Counted from the first letter of the stretch, positions 25,786 through 35,266 are shown. The stretch: 64,000 nucleotides of DNA from Microbacterium sp. NC79 (GCF_019061125.1 NZ_JAHQYI010000002.1:372001-436000); one strand, 5' to 3'. Notes: generated from the letters alone by a model not told the origin. A program made the numbers and translations.

Positions 25786-27174
25786 TTATGCGAACAGGGC
25801 TGCGATCGCGGGCACCGAGAGGGCCGCGACGTAGTAACCCATGAACTGAACGCCGGTGTGCATCTGGAACAGCTTGTTCAGCAGGCCTCCCACCAGACCG
25901 ATCGTCAGGGCGACGAGCAGTGCGATGATGCCGCCTTCGTAGAGGCAGATGACCGCGATCAGACCGGCGAATGCGCCGATGATCGCTTCGTGCGAAACCT
26001 TCGTCATGATCCACTTCGCGGCGCGGTGCGCCTGGGTCATGGCGAACGGGTACGTGATGAGTACGGCGATCAGCACGGCGATGAGGCCGAAGATCAGGAA
26101 CTGCCACGGGTTCAGCATGTCGTGCAGGTTGTTGGTCGCACCCGTTTCGGCGTCGATCGTGAAGACCGGCGGCGCGTTGAACAGCGGGTTTGCGGGGCCA
26201 GCAGCCATCGGCGACAGCGGCAGACCAATCGCAATCAGCGGAATCAGCGTCTCAGCAATGTAGGTCGACTCCGTGGTTCCGTTCTTCACGGCCATCATCG
26301 TCGTGAGACGGCGGTAGCCGTTCTTAACGCGACCACCGAAGGTCTCACCCATGAGCACCGTCATGGCGACGGGCGAGAACACGAACGTTGCGCTCGAGAT
26401 CACGGCTGCACCAGCGGTGCCACCGATCTGTCCGCGGTCGAGGACCTTGAGCGGGTTGGGCATGCGGCCCTTCCACGTGCGTACGTCACCGGCGAGCTCG
26501 AACTCACGCGGCTTGTCGCGCTTCAGCAGCTTGCGGCCACCGGGCGACGATGCGAGCACGAGGTCTGCGATCAGCGGGCCGATCGCAATACCGAGGAAGA
26601 ACGAGATCGACAGGCCCTTGCCCAGCACGCCCGTCGCCCAGCCCTGCAGACCGACAACGATCAGCACGAACGGGATGAGGGCGATGAGAGCCGCCCAGCG
26701 ACCCTTCGACAGCACAGCAATGAGAATTGCTGCCGCGAGGAACAACCACGGAGCGATCGCGCTAATGACGTCGGAGAACGGCGTCAGAATCATCGCGAAC
26801 AGCACGGCCATCGGCACAGCGATGATTGCAGCGAGCACACCACCCGAGATGGCCTTGCGCAGCGCGATGTGCGGAACACCGAGCTCGCGCAGCATCTGTG
26901 CGTCACGCAACAGCGGCGCGGCCAACGTGTCGCCCGGAATACCGAGCAGGGTCGTGGGAATCGCGTGCGTGATGTGCTTGGCGGTAATCGCCGACATGAA
27001 GAAGGCGAACACACCAACCGGCGGCACGCCGAGCAGAATCACCATGAGCGTCAGTGGCGCAATAGTCGCGGTTTCATCAGTACCCGACACCAGGCCGAGC
27101 AGACCGAAGATCACGGTACCGACCGCAGCCATACCGAGAGCCCAGAGCATGGGCTCGAAAATCATCTCCATCAT
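25786..27174 (-). CDS. TctA-like permease, candidate mevalonate/organic acid transporter
   Basis: A 462-residue protein with ten or more membrane helices. Blocks GLLGLVSGTDETATIAPL and TTLLGIPGDTLAAPLLRD correspond to the conserved glycine-proline loops of tripartite tricarboxylate transporter large subunits. Match is moderate, and no TctC binding protein is present. It starts in the stop of the 143-residue membrane protein (ATGA) and ends a five-gene operon with HMG-CoA reductase and lyase. Uptake of mevalonate or a related branched hydroxy acid is the natural inference. Confidence 0.78.
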   Translation of the reverse strand: MMEMIFEPMLWALGMAAVGTVIFGLLGLVSGTDETATIAPLTLMVILLGVPPVGVFAFFMSAITAKHITHAIPTTLLGIPGDTLAAPLLRDAQMLRELGVPHIALRKAISGGVLAAIIAVPMAVLFAMILTPFSDVISAIAPWLFLAAAILIAVLSKGRWAALIALIPFVLIVVGLQGWATGVLGKGLSISFFLGIAIGPLIADLVLASSPGGRKLLKRDKPREFELAGDVRTWKGRMPNPLKVLDRGQIGGTAGAAVISSATFVFSPVAMTVLMGETFGGRVKNGYRRLTTMMAVKNGTTESTYIAETLIPLIAIGLPLSPMAAGPANPLFNAPPVFTIDAETGATNNLHDMLNPWQFLIFGLIAVLIAVLITYPFAMTQAHRAAKWIMTKVSHEAIIGAFAGLIAVICLYEGGIIALLVALTIGLVGGLLNKLFQMHTGVQFMGYYVAALSVPAIAALFA

Positions 27175-27602
27175 GCGCTGACCTCCTTCGCCTTAGCCTC
27201 GTTCTTGAGGTGCTGCGCCTTGAGATCGTCGTAGAGGCCAAGCTCCTTGACTTCCTGCAGGGTCGCGGCGGGCAGCTCGTCGGGGTCACCCAGCGGGCCA
27301 AGCTCATCTTCGATGGCGTCCATGGCGGCTTCGCGCGAACCGGGCGTCTGCTGGTCGAGCAGCACGACACGCTTCGGCTTGAACAGGTTCGCGGCGACAA
27401 CCGCTGCCACGACGCAGGCCGCGAGTCCGGTCACGAGCGCGTAAGAGCGCCCGACCGCGGTGCCACCGGTGAGTTCACCGAAGCCCCACTCCGCCAGCAG
27501 GTACACCGGCACGGCAATGCCCGCACCGAGGAGGATGGAGGCAAAGAGATGACGGCTGTCGACCGTATCTCCCCACACCTCCAGCAGGTTCTTGTTTTCC
27601 AA
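27171..27602 (-). CDS. Small two-helix membrane protein of the transporter operon
   Basis: A 143-residue protein with two hydrophobic helices (about residues 20-38 and 55-73) and an acidic cytoplasmic tail (MDAIEDELGPLGDPDELPAA). It is too short for a normal TctB but occupies the position expected for a small transporter subunit. It begins 13 bases after mvaB and overlaps the permease start by four bases. Probably a permease partner; family not recognised. Confidence 0.75.
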   Translation of the reverse strand: MENKNLLEVWGDTVDSRHLFASILLGAGIAVPVYLLAEWGFGELTGGTAVGRSYALVTGLAACVVAAVVAANLFKPKRVVLLDQQTPGSREAAMDAIEDELGPLGDPDELPAATLQEVKELGLYDDLKAQHLKNEAKAKEVSA

Positions 27603-27615
27603 TTCAGGTCCTCTC

Positions 27616-28578
27616 TTAGCGGGTCAGCGCCGTCGCGACTCGAGATGTCGGGGGTTTGCCTAGGTGTCGGGACAACCAGGCACTCGTTTCAGTCAGAGCG
27701 TCGAGATCAATGCCGGTGCGCACACCGAGCCCCTCGAGCATCCAGACAAGGTCATCGGTGGCTAGGTTGCCGGTCGCCGACTTGGCGAACGGGCAACCGC
27801 CCACGCCGCCGGCAGCGGCGTCGAACGTGCGCACGCCCTCTTCCAGTCCGGCGTACACGTTGGCCAGCGCCTGCCCATACGTGTCATGCATGTGCAGGGC
27901 AATGTTTGATAGCGGAACCTCGGCACCCGTGAGCGCACGCACGACGGTGCGCACGTGGCCGGGGGTGGCAACACCGTTTGTGTCACCCAGCGACAGCGCG
28001 GTGATGCCCCACGACTGCATGAGACTCGCGAGACGAACAACGTCGCTCACCGCGACGGCGCCCTCCCACGGGTCGCCGAAAACCATCGACAGGTATCCGC
28101 GCACGCGCACGCCATCGGCGAGAGCGCGCTCGACGACGCCTGCGACGGCGTTCTCCATGACCTCGCGGGACGCACCAAGGTTCTGCTGGGAGAACGACTC
28201 GGTGACGCTGAGGAACACGGCGATATCGTCAGCACCGGCTTCGCGGGCCATTTCGTAGCCGCGGAGATTTGGAACCAGAACGGGCAGGCGAACGTCAAGG
28301 TGCTTGGTGCGCTGGAAGACCTCAGCGGAGTCCGCCATTTGCGGCACCCGGTCAGCGCGCACGAAGCTTCCGGCTTCGATCACCGAGGCGCCGGCTGCGG
28401 CCAGGCGCTCGATCAGCTCGACCTTGGTGTCGGCGTTGAGCAGGGTCTTTTCAGCCTGCAGGCCATCGCGCGCGGCGACCTCCCAAATCTCAACCGCATC
28501 ACCGGCGTTGATCGTGGTGGGCGAGGCGGCCGGCTGCGGGTGAACCGCTGGCAGGCCCAGTTCGCGAACGGTACTCAT
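27616..28578 (-). CDS. mvaB: Hydroxymethylglutaryl-CoA lyase
   Basis: A 320-residue DRE-TIM metallolyase that splits HMG-CoA to acetoacetate and acetyl-CoA. Visible are the VAARDGLQAEKTLL start with the catalytic Arg-Asp, metal ligands in HMHDTYGQAL and the flexible-loop signature GGVGGCPFAKSATGN with the catalytic Cys, and ATDDLVWML. The start overlaps the HMG-CoA reductase stop (ATGA), so the two are coupled, as in the mvaAB operon of Pseudomonas mevalonii. Confidence 0.93.
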   Translation of the reverse strand: MSTVRELGLPAVHPQPAASPTTINAGDAVEIWEVAARDGLQAEKTLLNADTKVELIERLAAAGASVIEAGSFVRADRVPQMADSAEVFQRTKHLDVRLPVLVPNLRGYEMAREAGADDIAVFLSVTESFSQQNLGASREVMENAVAGVVERALADGVRVRGYLSMVFGDPWEGAVAVSDVVRLASLMQSWGITALSLGDTNGVATPGHVRTVVRALTGAEVPLSNIALHMHDTYGQALANVYAGLEEGVRTFDAAAGGVGGCPFAKSATGNLATDDLVWMLEGLGVRTGIDLDALTETSAWLSRHLGKPPTSRVATALTR

Positions 28579-29843
28579 TTGCCTGAGCGGATGTCGGCGA
28601 GAACCGTCTCCGCGACGTCCTGACGGACGGCACGACGCTCAACGAGAATCGCAGCAACGGCGTCAATTTCAGCACCCTCAGCACCGGCGGCAACAGCCAC
28701 GTTGCGAGCGTGCAGGCCCATGTGGCCACGCTGAATGCCTTCGGCTGCCAGCGCACGAACGGCGGCGACGTTCTGTGCCAGGCCGACAGCGGTGATGACC
28801 TCAGCCAGCTCACGCGCCGTGGTCACCTCGGTGATCGCAACGCCCGCGCGAGCGGCCGGGTGCGACTTCGTGGCGCCACCGACGAGACCAACAGCCATCG
28901 GCAGTTCCAGCGTCGCGGTGAGGTTGCCATCCTTGTCCTTCTCGAAGCGTGAGAGAGCACGGTACTGACCATCGCGGGCAGCGTACGAGTGCGCACCGGC
29001 TTCAACGGCACGAGTGTCGTTGCCCGTCGCGAGCACGGCGGCGGTGATGCCGTTCATGATGCCCTTGTTGTGCGTTGCAGCACGGTACGGGTCGTCGTAG
29101 GCGAGGTTGGCGCCGGCGATCATGTTGTCGATGATTTCGGGGCCGCCGACCTCATCGGGGTGGATGGTGAGGCGTGCGCGGGTGATGCGCATGTCAGCCA
29201 GGTTCGTCAGGATGCGCAGCAACGAGCGGCCGCCCGCGATATCGGCGAGCCGCGGAGCGATGGCTTCTGCCATGGTGTTCACGGCGTTTGCGCCCATGGC
29301 GTCGCCGACGTTGACGACGAGGTGCACAATGAGGTGGTCATCAAGCAGGCCGTGCACGCGACGTACGAGCAGGTCGCGGGCACCGCCGCCAACCTGCACA
29401 AGGCGCGGGTCTTGCTCGTTAGCGAGAGCGAGGATTTCATCCTTGTTCTCCAGGATGCGCGCCGACGCACCAGCGGGGTCTGCGACATCCAGTAGCTGCA
29501 CCTGTGCCTGCATCAATGGTTCCGTCGACGTGGTGACGATGCCACCGAAACGACGCGACATGCGGGCGATGTTGGAGGCGGCGGCGACGACCGAGGGCTC
29601 TTCCGTGGCCATCGGAACCAAAACGTCTTTGCCGTTGATCGTGATGTTCGTCGCGATGCCGACCGGGATCTCGATCTTGCCGATCACGTTTTCGATCATG
29701 CGATCGGCCTGTTCAAACGACAGGCCTTCGCCAGCGAGCGGGGCGAGTGCGTCGGCGTCGAGACCGACGGCCTCAATGACGGCGTTACGACGCTCGGTGA
29801 CGGAGAGGTTGCGGAGACCGCTGAGGCGGGATGACTGAGCCAC
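28575..29843 (-). CDS. mvaA: HMG-CoA reductase, class II (degradative type)
   Basis: A 422-residue enzyme. From GTG 29843 (AGGAAG upstream) it reads SRLSGLRNLSV, then VLVPMATEEPSVVAAAS with the catalytic Glu82, GDAMGANAVNTMAEA, AATHNKGIMNG with the catalytic Lys, ATGND with Asp and GHMGLHARN with His. These match the class II enzyme of P. mevalonii, which uses NAD+ to oxidise mevalonate to HMG-CoA. The Asp in GDAMGAN agrees with NAD rather than NADP use. No other mevalonate-pathway gene is present here, so a catabolic role is favoured. Confidence 0.93.
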   Translation of the reverse strand: MAQSSRLSGLRNLSVTERRNAVIEAVGLDADALAPLAGEGLSFEQADRMIENVIGKIEIPVGIATNITINGKDVLVPMATEEPSVVAAASNIARMSRRFGGIVTTSTEPLMQAQVQLLDVADPAGASARILENKDEILALANEQDPRLVQVGGGARDLLVRRVHGLLDDHLIVHLVVNVGDAMGANAVNTMAEAIAPRLADIAGGRSLLRILTNLADMRITRARLTIHPDEVGGPEIIDNMIAGANLAYDDPYRAATHNKGIMNGITAAVLATGNDTRAVEAGAHSYAARDGQYRALSRFEKDKDGNLTATLELPMAVGLVGGATKSHPAARAGVAITEVTTARELAEVITAVGLAQNVAAVRALAAEGIQRGHMGLHARNVAVAAGAEGAEIDAVAAILVERRAVRQDVAETVLADIRSGK

Positions 29844-29943
29844 GAGAACTTCCTTTTCTGTGGCAAAAATCGCCACAATTGCCAATCCCACCACCAGGCC
29901 TCACTCAGGCATACGTCCAGAGTGGCCACTATTTGTGGGTTGA

Positions 29944-31770
29944 CTATGGCTGATTGACTGCGCGACGTGCACGTTCTATGCGCACCGCAAGCTCGAGACG
30001 GAACCGTGCCTCGGGCGCGTCGAGGTCGTCGCCGAGGAGGGTTTTCAGGCGCGCGACCCGCTGTTTAATCGTGTTCAGGTGCGCGTGCTGCGAGCGTGCG
30101 ACAGCGCTCAGCGACCAGCGCTCGTCGAAGAGGGCGGCGAGGGTGTCAAACAGTTGCGCGTCGCGCCGTTCATCCCACTCCAGCACCGGCTGGAGGGTCT
30201 GCTCAACAAACGCGGCGAGGCGCGTCGCATCACCATCAAACAGCAGCGCGTATGGTGCCAACAGTGCCGCATCCATGGTTCCGGTCACAATTCCCAAACC
30301 CCGCGCAAGCTGCGCGGCCCGCCACAGCGAACGCGCGCCCGCTGCGGCACTTTCGAGGTTGTTGGCGTCGGTTGCGACGATGAGAGTGACGTCGGATCCG
30401 CCCTCGGTGCGGAGCAGATCAGCGACAGCGTCTGGGGATCGGTCACCGGCACTGACGAGCGCCGTCACGCCGCCTGGCGCGGGAGCAGCAAGCCAATCGG
30501 AACGGTGGTGCAAGCGCCCGAGGATGCGCCGGCGCTCGTCGCCGCGGCATGGAATCGCAGCGACAACCCAGGGCGCATCGACCGCGAAGCCGCGGGCGGC
30601 CGCGCGACGTACCGCGCCGGGGCGGGTGGTGCGTGACTCGATGAGCTCGACCGCAAGTTCGCCGCGCACGCGGTCTTCGGCCTCCAGCATGGCGTTGCGG
30701 CGCAACAGGGTGAGGGCCGCGGCGATTGCTGACCGCTCGACCGTACGCTGTTCCATTTCGGTGACGGGTTTGTCGCTTCGGGCAACCAACAGGGCCCCAG
30801 GGCGAGCGGGGGCGGCGATGACAGGTGCGACGAGTTCGTACTCCCCCGATTCGATGATCGCGCTGCGCCCCGATTCGGCACCGAGCGCGATTGCCGCTCG
30901 CACTTCCGGGTCGAGCGACGGAACCGTGGGGCCGCCGGAAATTACGGCGCCCTGCTCATCGACGAACGTGACGGCGCGGCCGAGCGCGTCGGCGAGCACC
31001 CCAACGACCTCATCGGCACCATGCCCGTAGGCAACGAGCCGGGTGAGTTCCACGTGCACAGACGCCGCCCACTCCACCTGGTGCTGACGCTCAGCCGCGA
31101 TCGCGGTCGCGTCATTGGCCTCTTTGAGAAGCTGCGCCTGATGCAGCACGAGGGCGGCCTGGCTGGCAAACGCGGCGAGTAGCGAGATCTCTTCAGGCCG
31201 GAACGCATGCGGCTCACGACTCGCGGCAAAGAGCACGCCGAGCACTCTTCCGTTCACGACAAGCGGGGCGCCAAGCAACGAACGGAGCTGCTCCTCACGC
31301 ACGATCTCGTCAATCACGTCATCGTGCGGCACGGTCTCCAGCTCGAGATAGTCCTCGACCCACTGTGGATGCTGCGTGCGCACCGCGAGGCTCGCCAGCC
31401 CCACCCCGGCCGGAACGACCATCTCCAAGAATCGCGGCGACGTGGTTCCGGTCGCCGCACGCACATACAGCTCGTCCTGCTCGGGCGAATAGACACTGAG
31501 GTAGGCAACGTCGACCTCGATGAGGTCATGTGCGCGATCGACGATGCGCTGGAGTAGAAGCTCGGCGTCGGCGATGGCGAGCAGGTCTCGAAGCGACGAC
31601 GTCAGGGCGCGCAGCTCGGCGCTGCGGGCTCGGAGCCCGGTGACGCGGCGACCGAGTTCGATGAGTTCGTCTGCCGCTTCGGCATCGGCGGGCAGAGCCG
31701 CGCGAATGGCGGCGTCATCGAGCGGGGTGCCCTCCGCCAGCACACGCAAAACACCGGCCAAATCAGTCAT
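29944..31770 (-). CDS. PucR-type regulator with GAF domain
   Basis: A 608-residue activator starting MTDLAGVLRVLAEGTPLDD at ATG 31770; the longer frame lacks support. A GAF domain spans about residues 55-215 (EVDVAYLSVYSPEQDELYVR ... GVLFAASREPHAF). A central linker follows, then the C-terminal PucR helix-turn-helix of the HTH_30 type near residues 540-585 (LSAVARSQHAHLNTIKQRVARL). It is the first gene upstream of and on the same strand as mvaA, so it most likely controls this operon in response to a small ligand. The 100-base gap 29844-29943 should hold the mvaA promoter. Confidence 0.87.
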   Translation of the reverse strand: MTDLAGVLRVLAEGTPLDDAAIRAALPADAEAADELIELGRRVTGLRARSAELRALTSSLRDLLAIADAELLLQRIVDRAHDLIEVDVAYLSVYSPEQDELYVRAATGTTSPRFLEMVVPAGVGLASLAVRTQHPQWVEDYLELETVPHDDVIDEIVREEQLRSLLGAPLVVNGRVLGVLFAASREPHAFRPEEISLLAAFASQAALVLHQAQLLKEANDATAIAAERQHQVEWAASVHVELTRLVAYGHGADEVVGVLADALGRAVTFVDEQGAVISGGPTVPSLDPEVRAAIALGAESGRSAIIESGEYELVAPVIAAPARPGALLVARSDKPVTEMEQRTVERSAIAAALTLLRRNAMLEAEDRVRGELAVELIESRTTRPGAVRRAAARGFAVDAPWVVAAIPCRGDERRRILGRLHHRSDWLAAPAPGGVTALVSAGDRSPDAVADLLRTEGGSDVTLIVATDANNLESAAAGARSLWRAAQLARGLGIVTGTMDAALLAPYALLFDGDATRLAAFVEQTLQPVLEWDERRDAQLFDTLAALFDERWSLSAVARSQHAHLNTIKQRVARLKTLLGDDLDAPEARFRLELAVRIERARRAVNQP

Positions 31771-31952
31771 GGGTCTATTGTCTCGCGCCCGCGACGGGCG
31801 GCGGTCACCGTCGGTGCGAAATCGGTCACCGCGACTGCAAGCTCGGTAGCCCCTTTTGCGATCGCGAAGTGGCCCGGACAAAACCTCTCGGCTCGAGACG
31901 AGGTGCCGAGGCACCACGCTTCGTGTCGCGGCTCTGATCGGACGACCGGGGC

Positions 31953-31958
31953 TAGCCT
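31953..31958 (+). promoter_or_regulatory. -10 box TAGCCT of a leaderless transcript
   Basis: TAGCCT ends six bases before the ATG at 31965. No Shine-Dalgarno. The rest of the 194-base gap (31771-31964) holds a degenerate copy of the intergenic repeat family, TCGGCTCGAGACGAGG near 31887-31902. Confidence 0.55.
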
Positions 31959-31964
31959 GAATCT

Positions 31965-33194
31965 ATGAGCGAGGCGTGGGACGGGCATGACCGTGGCTCG
32001 CGCGGCTATCGTCTGCTCATCTTGGCGCTATTTGCCGCGGGAGTCGCGACGTTTTCGCAGCTGTACTCGGTGCAGGGTGTTCTCCCCGAGCTCGCCGCCG
32101 ATCAGGAGGTGAGCGAAGCCACCGCCGCCCTCGCCGTCTCGTCGGCGACGTTGGGCCTGGCCGTCGCTGTCATCCCGTGGTCACGCATGGCCGACCGGCG
32201 GGGTCGGCGCTACACAATGCGGGTTGCCATCACCGCGGCCGTGGTTCTCGGCCTCATCGTTCCGTTCTCCCCCACGTTTGAAGCTTTGCTCGCGCTGAGG
32301 TTCATCGAGGGTGCGGCTCTCGGCGGTATCCCCGCCATCGCTCTCGCCTACCTCGCAGAAGAGATCTCACCCCGCGCTGCAGCCATTGCCAGCGGCACAT
32401 ACATCTCCGGCACCTCCCTGGGCGGCCTCGCTGGCCGCATCATTTCAGGCCCACTGAGTGAGGTTGCCACGTGGCGAGTGGGCACACTCGTGGTCTCGAT
32501 CATCGCCGCCGTCGCCGGCGTCATGTTCTTTCTCCTTGCCCCGGCACCGCGCGGATTCGAGCCCGTCCTCCGTGGTTCCGCCCGCGACATTCCGCTCGGG
32601 CGCAAAATCATGACATGCCTGCGCGATTCGCGATTGGTCGCACTTTTCGCACAGGGCGGCCTCTTGATGGGTAGCTTCGTCGCGGTGTACAACTACCTCG
32701 GGTTTCGACTGCAGGCGCCACCGTTTCTCATCCCGGCGACGATTTCGTCTTTCCTGTTTCTTGCGTACCTCTCGGGCACGTGGTCATCGGCGCAGTCCGG
32801 CCGCTTGGCTGCACGCGTCGGGCGTTACCGCGTGCTGATCGGCGCATCGGGGCTCATGATAGTGGGCCTGGCCATCACGATCGCCGACTCGATCATCGCG
32901 GTGATCGCTGGCCTCCTCATCTTCACCGCAGGATTTTTCGCGGCCCATGCCATCGCCTCGGGATGGATTCCGGCGATTGCCCACACCGGCCGGGCGCAGG
33001 CCTCCAGCCTCTACAACCTCGCGTACTACGGCGGCTCGAGCTTGTTCGGCTGGGCTGTCGGCCTGGCATTCCAGCCGTGGGGCTGGCTCGGCGTCGCCGC
33101 CACCGTCGGCGCACTCATTCTGCTCGCGATGCTCATCGCCGCCTTCGGACTCGGCCGCGATGCCACCGGCCGCGCCGCCCGCACCGCTCTCTGA
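31965..33194 (+). CDS. MFS transporter, YnfM-like
   Basis: A 409-residue protein with twelve membrane helices. Motif A, MADRRGRRYTM, follows helix 2 (about residues 75-85), and FIEGAALGGIPAIALAYLAEE with YISGTSLGGLAGR corresponds to motif C-type glycines. The long N-terminal tail begins MSEAWDGHDRGSRGY. Likely an exporter of drug-like or sugar compounds; substrate not assignable. It is monocistronic and leaderless. Confidence 0.88.
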   Translation: MSEAWDGHDRGSRGYRLLILALFAAGVATFSQLYSVQGVLPELAADQEVSEATAALAVSSATLGLAVAVIPWSRMADRRGRRYTMRVAITAAVVLGLIVPFSPTFEALLALRFIEGAALGGIPAIALAYLAEEISPRAAAIASGTYISGTSLGGLAGRIISGPLSEVATWRVGTLVVSIIAAVAGVMFFLLAPAPRGFEPVLRGSARDIPLGRKIMTCLRDSRLVALFAQGGLLMGSFVAVYNYLGFRLQAPPFLIPATISSFLFLAYLSGTWSSAQSGRLAARVGRYRVLIGASGLMIVGLAITIADSIIAVIAGLLIFTAGFFAAHAIASGWIPAIAHTGRAQASSLYNLAYYGGSSLFGWAVGLAFQPWGWLGVAATVGALILLAMLIAAFGLGRDATGRAARTAL

Positions 33195-33273
33195 CGCGCG
33201 ATCAGGAAAGGTGCCCGGTTCGCGACTGCGAAAACAAGTTGCCGAAACCCCTTGCGGATTCGTCCGGTTATAT

Positions 33274-33297
33274 GGTTAGTTAGTCGAGTAACTAACC
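33274..33297. promoter_or_regulatory. 24-bp palindromic operator of the GntR-ABC operon
   Basis: Perfect inverted repeat GGTTAGTTA, six bases, TAACTAACC. It directly follows a TATATGG that can be the -10 (about 33269-33274) and lies 18 bases before the GTG of the GntR gene. YtrA-type GntR repressors bind such sites in their own promoters. Confidence 0.75.
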
Positions 33298-33315
33298 AAC
33301 CAAGTGGAGGTGATC

Positions 33316-33690
33316 GTGATCGAAGAAGGTAAGCCACTGTTTCTTCAGATCGCGGAGCAGGTCGAAGACTCGATCGTCGATGGCTCACTCGCTGAAGAAG
33401 CACAAGCCCCCTCCACGAACGAACTCGCCGCGTTCTATCGCATCAACCCGGCGACCGCAGCGAAGGGAGTGAACATGCTCGTTGACAAGGGAGTCCTGTA
33501 CAAGCGCCGAGGCATCGGCATGTTCGTCGCCTCCGGAGCGCGAGAGCAACTCCTCACCGAACGCCGAGGCATCTTCGCAGACCGCTTCGTCGATCCACTC
33601 CTGGTTGAAGCCCGCAAGCTCGGGCTCACCGCAGAAGACTTGGCCGCTCTCATTCGAGACCGTGCCGCACAGACAGAAGGGGAAAACTGA
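33316..33690 (+). CDS. GntR family regulator, YtrA subfamily
   Basis: A 124-residue regulator starting at GTG 33316, with GGAGGTGA five bases upstream of it. An N-terminal winged helix (PLFLQIAEQVEDSIVDGS, APSTNELAAFYRINPATAAK) is followed by a short dimerisation tail and no effector domain. That is the YtrA form, which represses adjacent ABC transporter genes. The frame stops in the start of the ATPase gene. It most likely binds the palindrome at 33274-33297. Confidence 0.88.
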   Translation: MIEEGKPLFLQIAEQVEDSIVDGSLAEEAQAPSTNELAAFYRINPATAAKGVNMLVDKGVLYKRRGIGMFVASGAREQLLTERRGIFADRFVDPLLVEARKLGLTAEDLAALIRDRAAQTEGEN

Positions 33691-34583
33691 TGACAACCGT
33701 TGTCGAAGTCAAGAACCTCACCAAGCGATACCGCACCACCACCGCGGTAGAGAAGGTGAGTTTCACGCTGGAAAAGGACACCATTTACGGCCTGCTCGGA
33801 CGCAACGGCGCAGGTAAGACCACGGTGATGTCCATCCTCACCGCGCAGAACTTCGCCACCTCTGGCGAGGTGCGCATTTTCGGTGAAGAACCGTACGAAA
33901 ACGCGAAGGTCCTGAGTCGCATGTGCTTCGTGCGCGAGAGCCAGCGCTACCCCGACGGATGGCGTGCACGCAACGCCCTTCAGGCCGCATCGCTCATATT
34001 CCCGAATTGGAATGAGGAGCTTGCGCAGCGTCTGATCGCCGACTTCCAACTCCCCCTTGACCGGGACATCAAGAAGGTTTCGCGTGGTCAGCTGTCGGCG
34101 ATCGGCGTCATCATCGGCATCGCATCACGCGCCGAGATCACGTTCTTCGACGAGCCGTACCTGGGGCTGGACGCCGTCGCGCGCCAGATCTTCTACGACC
34201 GACTGCTGGAGGATTACACAGAACACCCGCGCACCATCATCCTCTCTAGCCACCTGATCGACGAGGTCGCCAACCTCATCGAACGTGTGCTGGTGATCGA
34301 TGCAGGCACGATCATCATGGATGAGTCCACCGATGACGTCCGCGACCGCGCCACCGCCATCGTCGGCGATCGCACCGCCGTCGAAGCGTTCGCCGCTGGC
34401 CGCGAAGTGCTGCATCGGGAATCACTCGGTAACGTCACCAGCCTCACCGTGCTCGGTCACATCGCGCCGCATGAGCGCGCCCAGCTCGCAGCCACCGGCA
34501 TTGAGCTCGCCCCCGTTTCTCTGCAACAACTCATTGTGCGCCTGACCCAGGCCGCAGCCGAGTCGAAGGAGGTCGCACGATGA
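33690..34583 (+). CDS. ABC transporter ATP-binding protein
   Basis: A 297-residue ATPase with Walker A GRNGAGKTT (about residues 38-46), Walker B ITFFDEPYLGLD and H-loop LSSHLIDEV. The signature is degenerate, VSRGQLSAIG rather than LSGGQ. This is common in YtrB-like export systems. It overlaps both neighbours by four bases. Cognate permease follows. Function probably export or antibiotic/envelope stress response, as known for YtrA operons; substrate unknown. Confidence 0.9.
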   Translation: MTTVVEVKNLTKRYRTTTAVEKVSFTLEKDTIYGLLGRNGAGKTTVMSILTAQNFATSGEVRIFGEEPYENAKVLSRMCFVRESQRYPDGWRARNALQAASLIFPNWNEELAQRLIADFQLPLDRDIKKVSRGQLSAIGVIIGIASRAEITFFDEPYLGLDAVARQIFYDRLLEDYTEHPRTIILSSHLIDEVANLIERVLVIDAGTIIMDESTDDVRDRATAIVGDRTAVEAFAAGREVLHRESLGNVTSLTVLGHIAPHERAQLAATGIELAPVSLQQLIVRLTQAAAESKEVAR

Positions 34584-35266
34584 GTCGCATCGGCACCGTC
34601 ACCCGCATGCAGTTTGTGAACCGCTGGACATTCATCTGGATTCCGCTGATCATCCTCGGTGGCACGTTCATCATCACGCTGCTCATCCATTGGATGATTC
34701 CGACCGACGAGCCTAAGTTCGGCGGTGGCGCCCAGGCTCCGATGTGGTACATGCTGAGCGCGGGCGTCATGGCCATGGCCGCAACGTTTCCGTTCTCGCA
34801 GGCCATGAGCATCACGCGTCGCGAGTTTTACATCGGAACCATGACGGCTGGCGCAATCACCTCCGGCATCATGGCTGTCGTGTTCGTCATCGGCGGGCTG
34901 CTTGAAGACGCCACCAACGGGTGGAGCTTCAATAGCTACTTCTTCCGTCTGGATTGGCTGTGGCACGCCGGCCCCGTGATTGCCGGGATCTTCTACTTCG
35001 CCCTCACGATGTTGTTGTTTTCGATGGGCCTCTTCTTCGCAACGGTGTACCGCCGCTGGGGAGCACCCGCATTGACGGTCGGGCTCGTCGGTCTTGGTCT
35101 CGTGCTTGTGGGCGTGGTGTTCTTGATCACGAAGTTTGAACTCTGGGGAAGCGTCGCCGGGTTCTTCATGAGCGCGGGAGTCACCGGCCTCACCTTCATG
35201 CTGCTGGGTCTCACCGTCGTGTTTGCAACGGCGGCCTACCTGCCGCTACGACGCGCAACTCCGTAG
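34580..35266 (+). CDS. ABC transporter permease
   Basis: A 228-residue protein with six hydrophobic helices and no soluble domain (helices near 17-37, 55-75, 95-115, 128-150, 158-180, 190-215). It starts in the ATPase stop (ATGA), and a terminator follows. It is the membrane half of the GntR-regulated exporter. Family not defined further. Confidence 0.85.
   Translation: MSRIGTVTRMQFVNRWTFIWIPLIILGGTFIITLLIHWMIPTDEPKFGGGAQAPMWYMLSAGVMAMAATFPFSQAMSITRREFYIGTMTAGAITSGIMAVVFVIGGLLEDATNGWSFNSYFFRLDWLWHAGPVIAGIFYFALTMLLFSMGLFFATVYRRWGAPALTVGLVGLGLVLVGVVFLITKFELWGSVAGFFMSAGVTGLTFMLLGLTVVFATAAYLPLRRATP

Noticed and set aside
25762-27234. 490-codon plus-strand open frame opposite the permease and its partner
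   Set aside because: It mirrors the real minus-strand genes; its product is rich in Arg/His/Gln with no domain, as expected for the antisense of membrane-protein codons in high-GC DNA.
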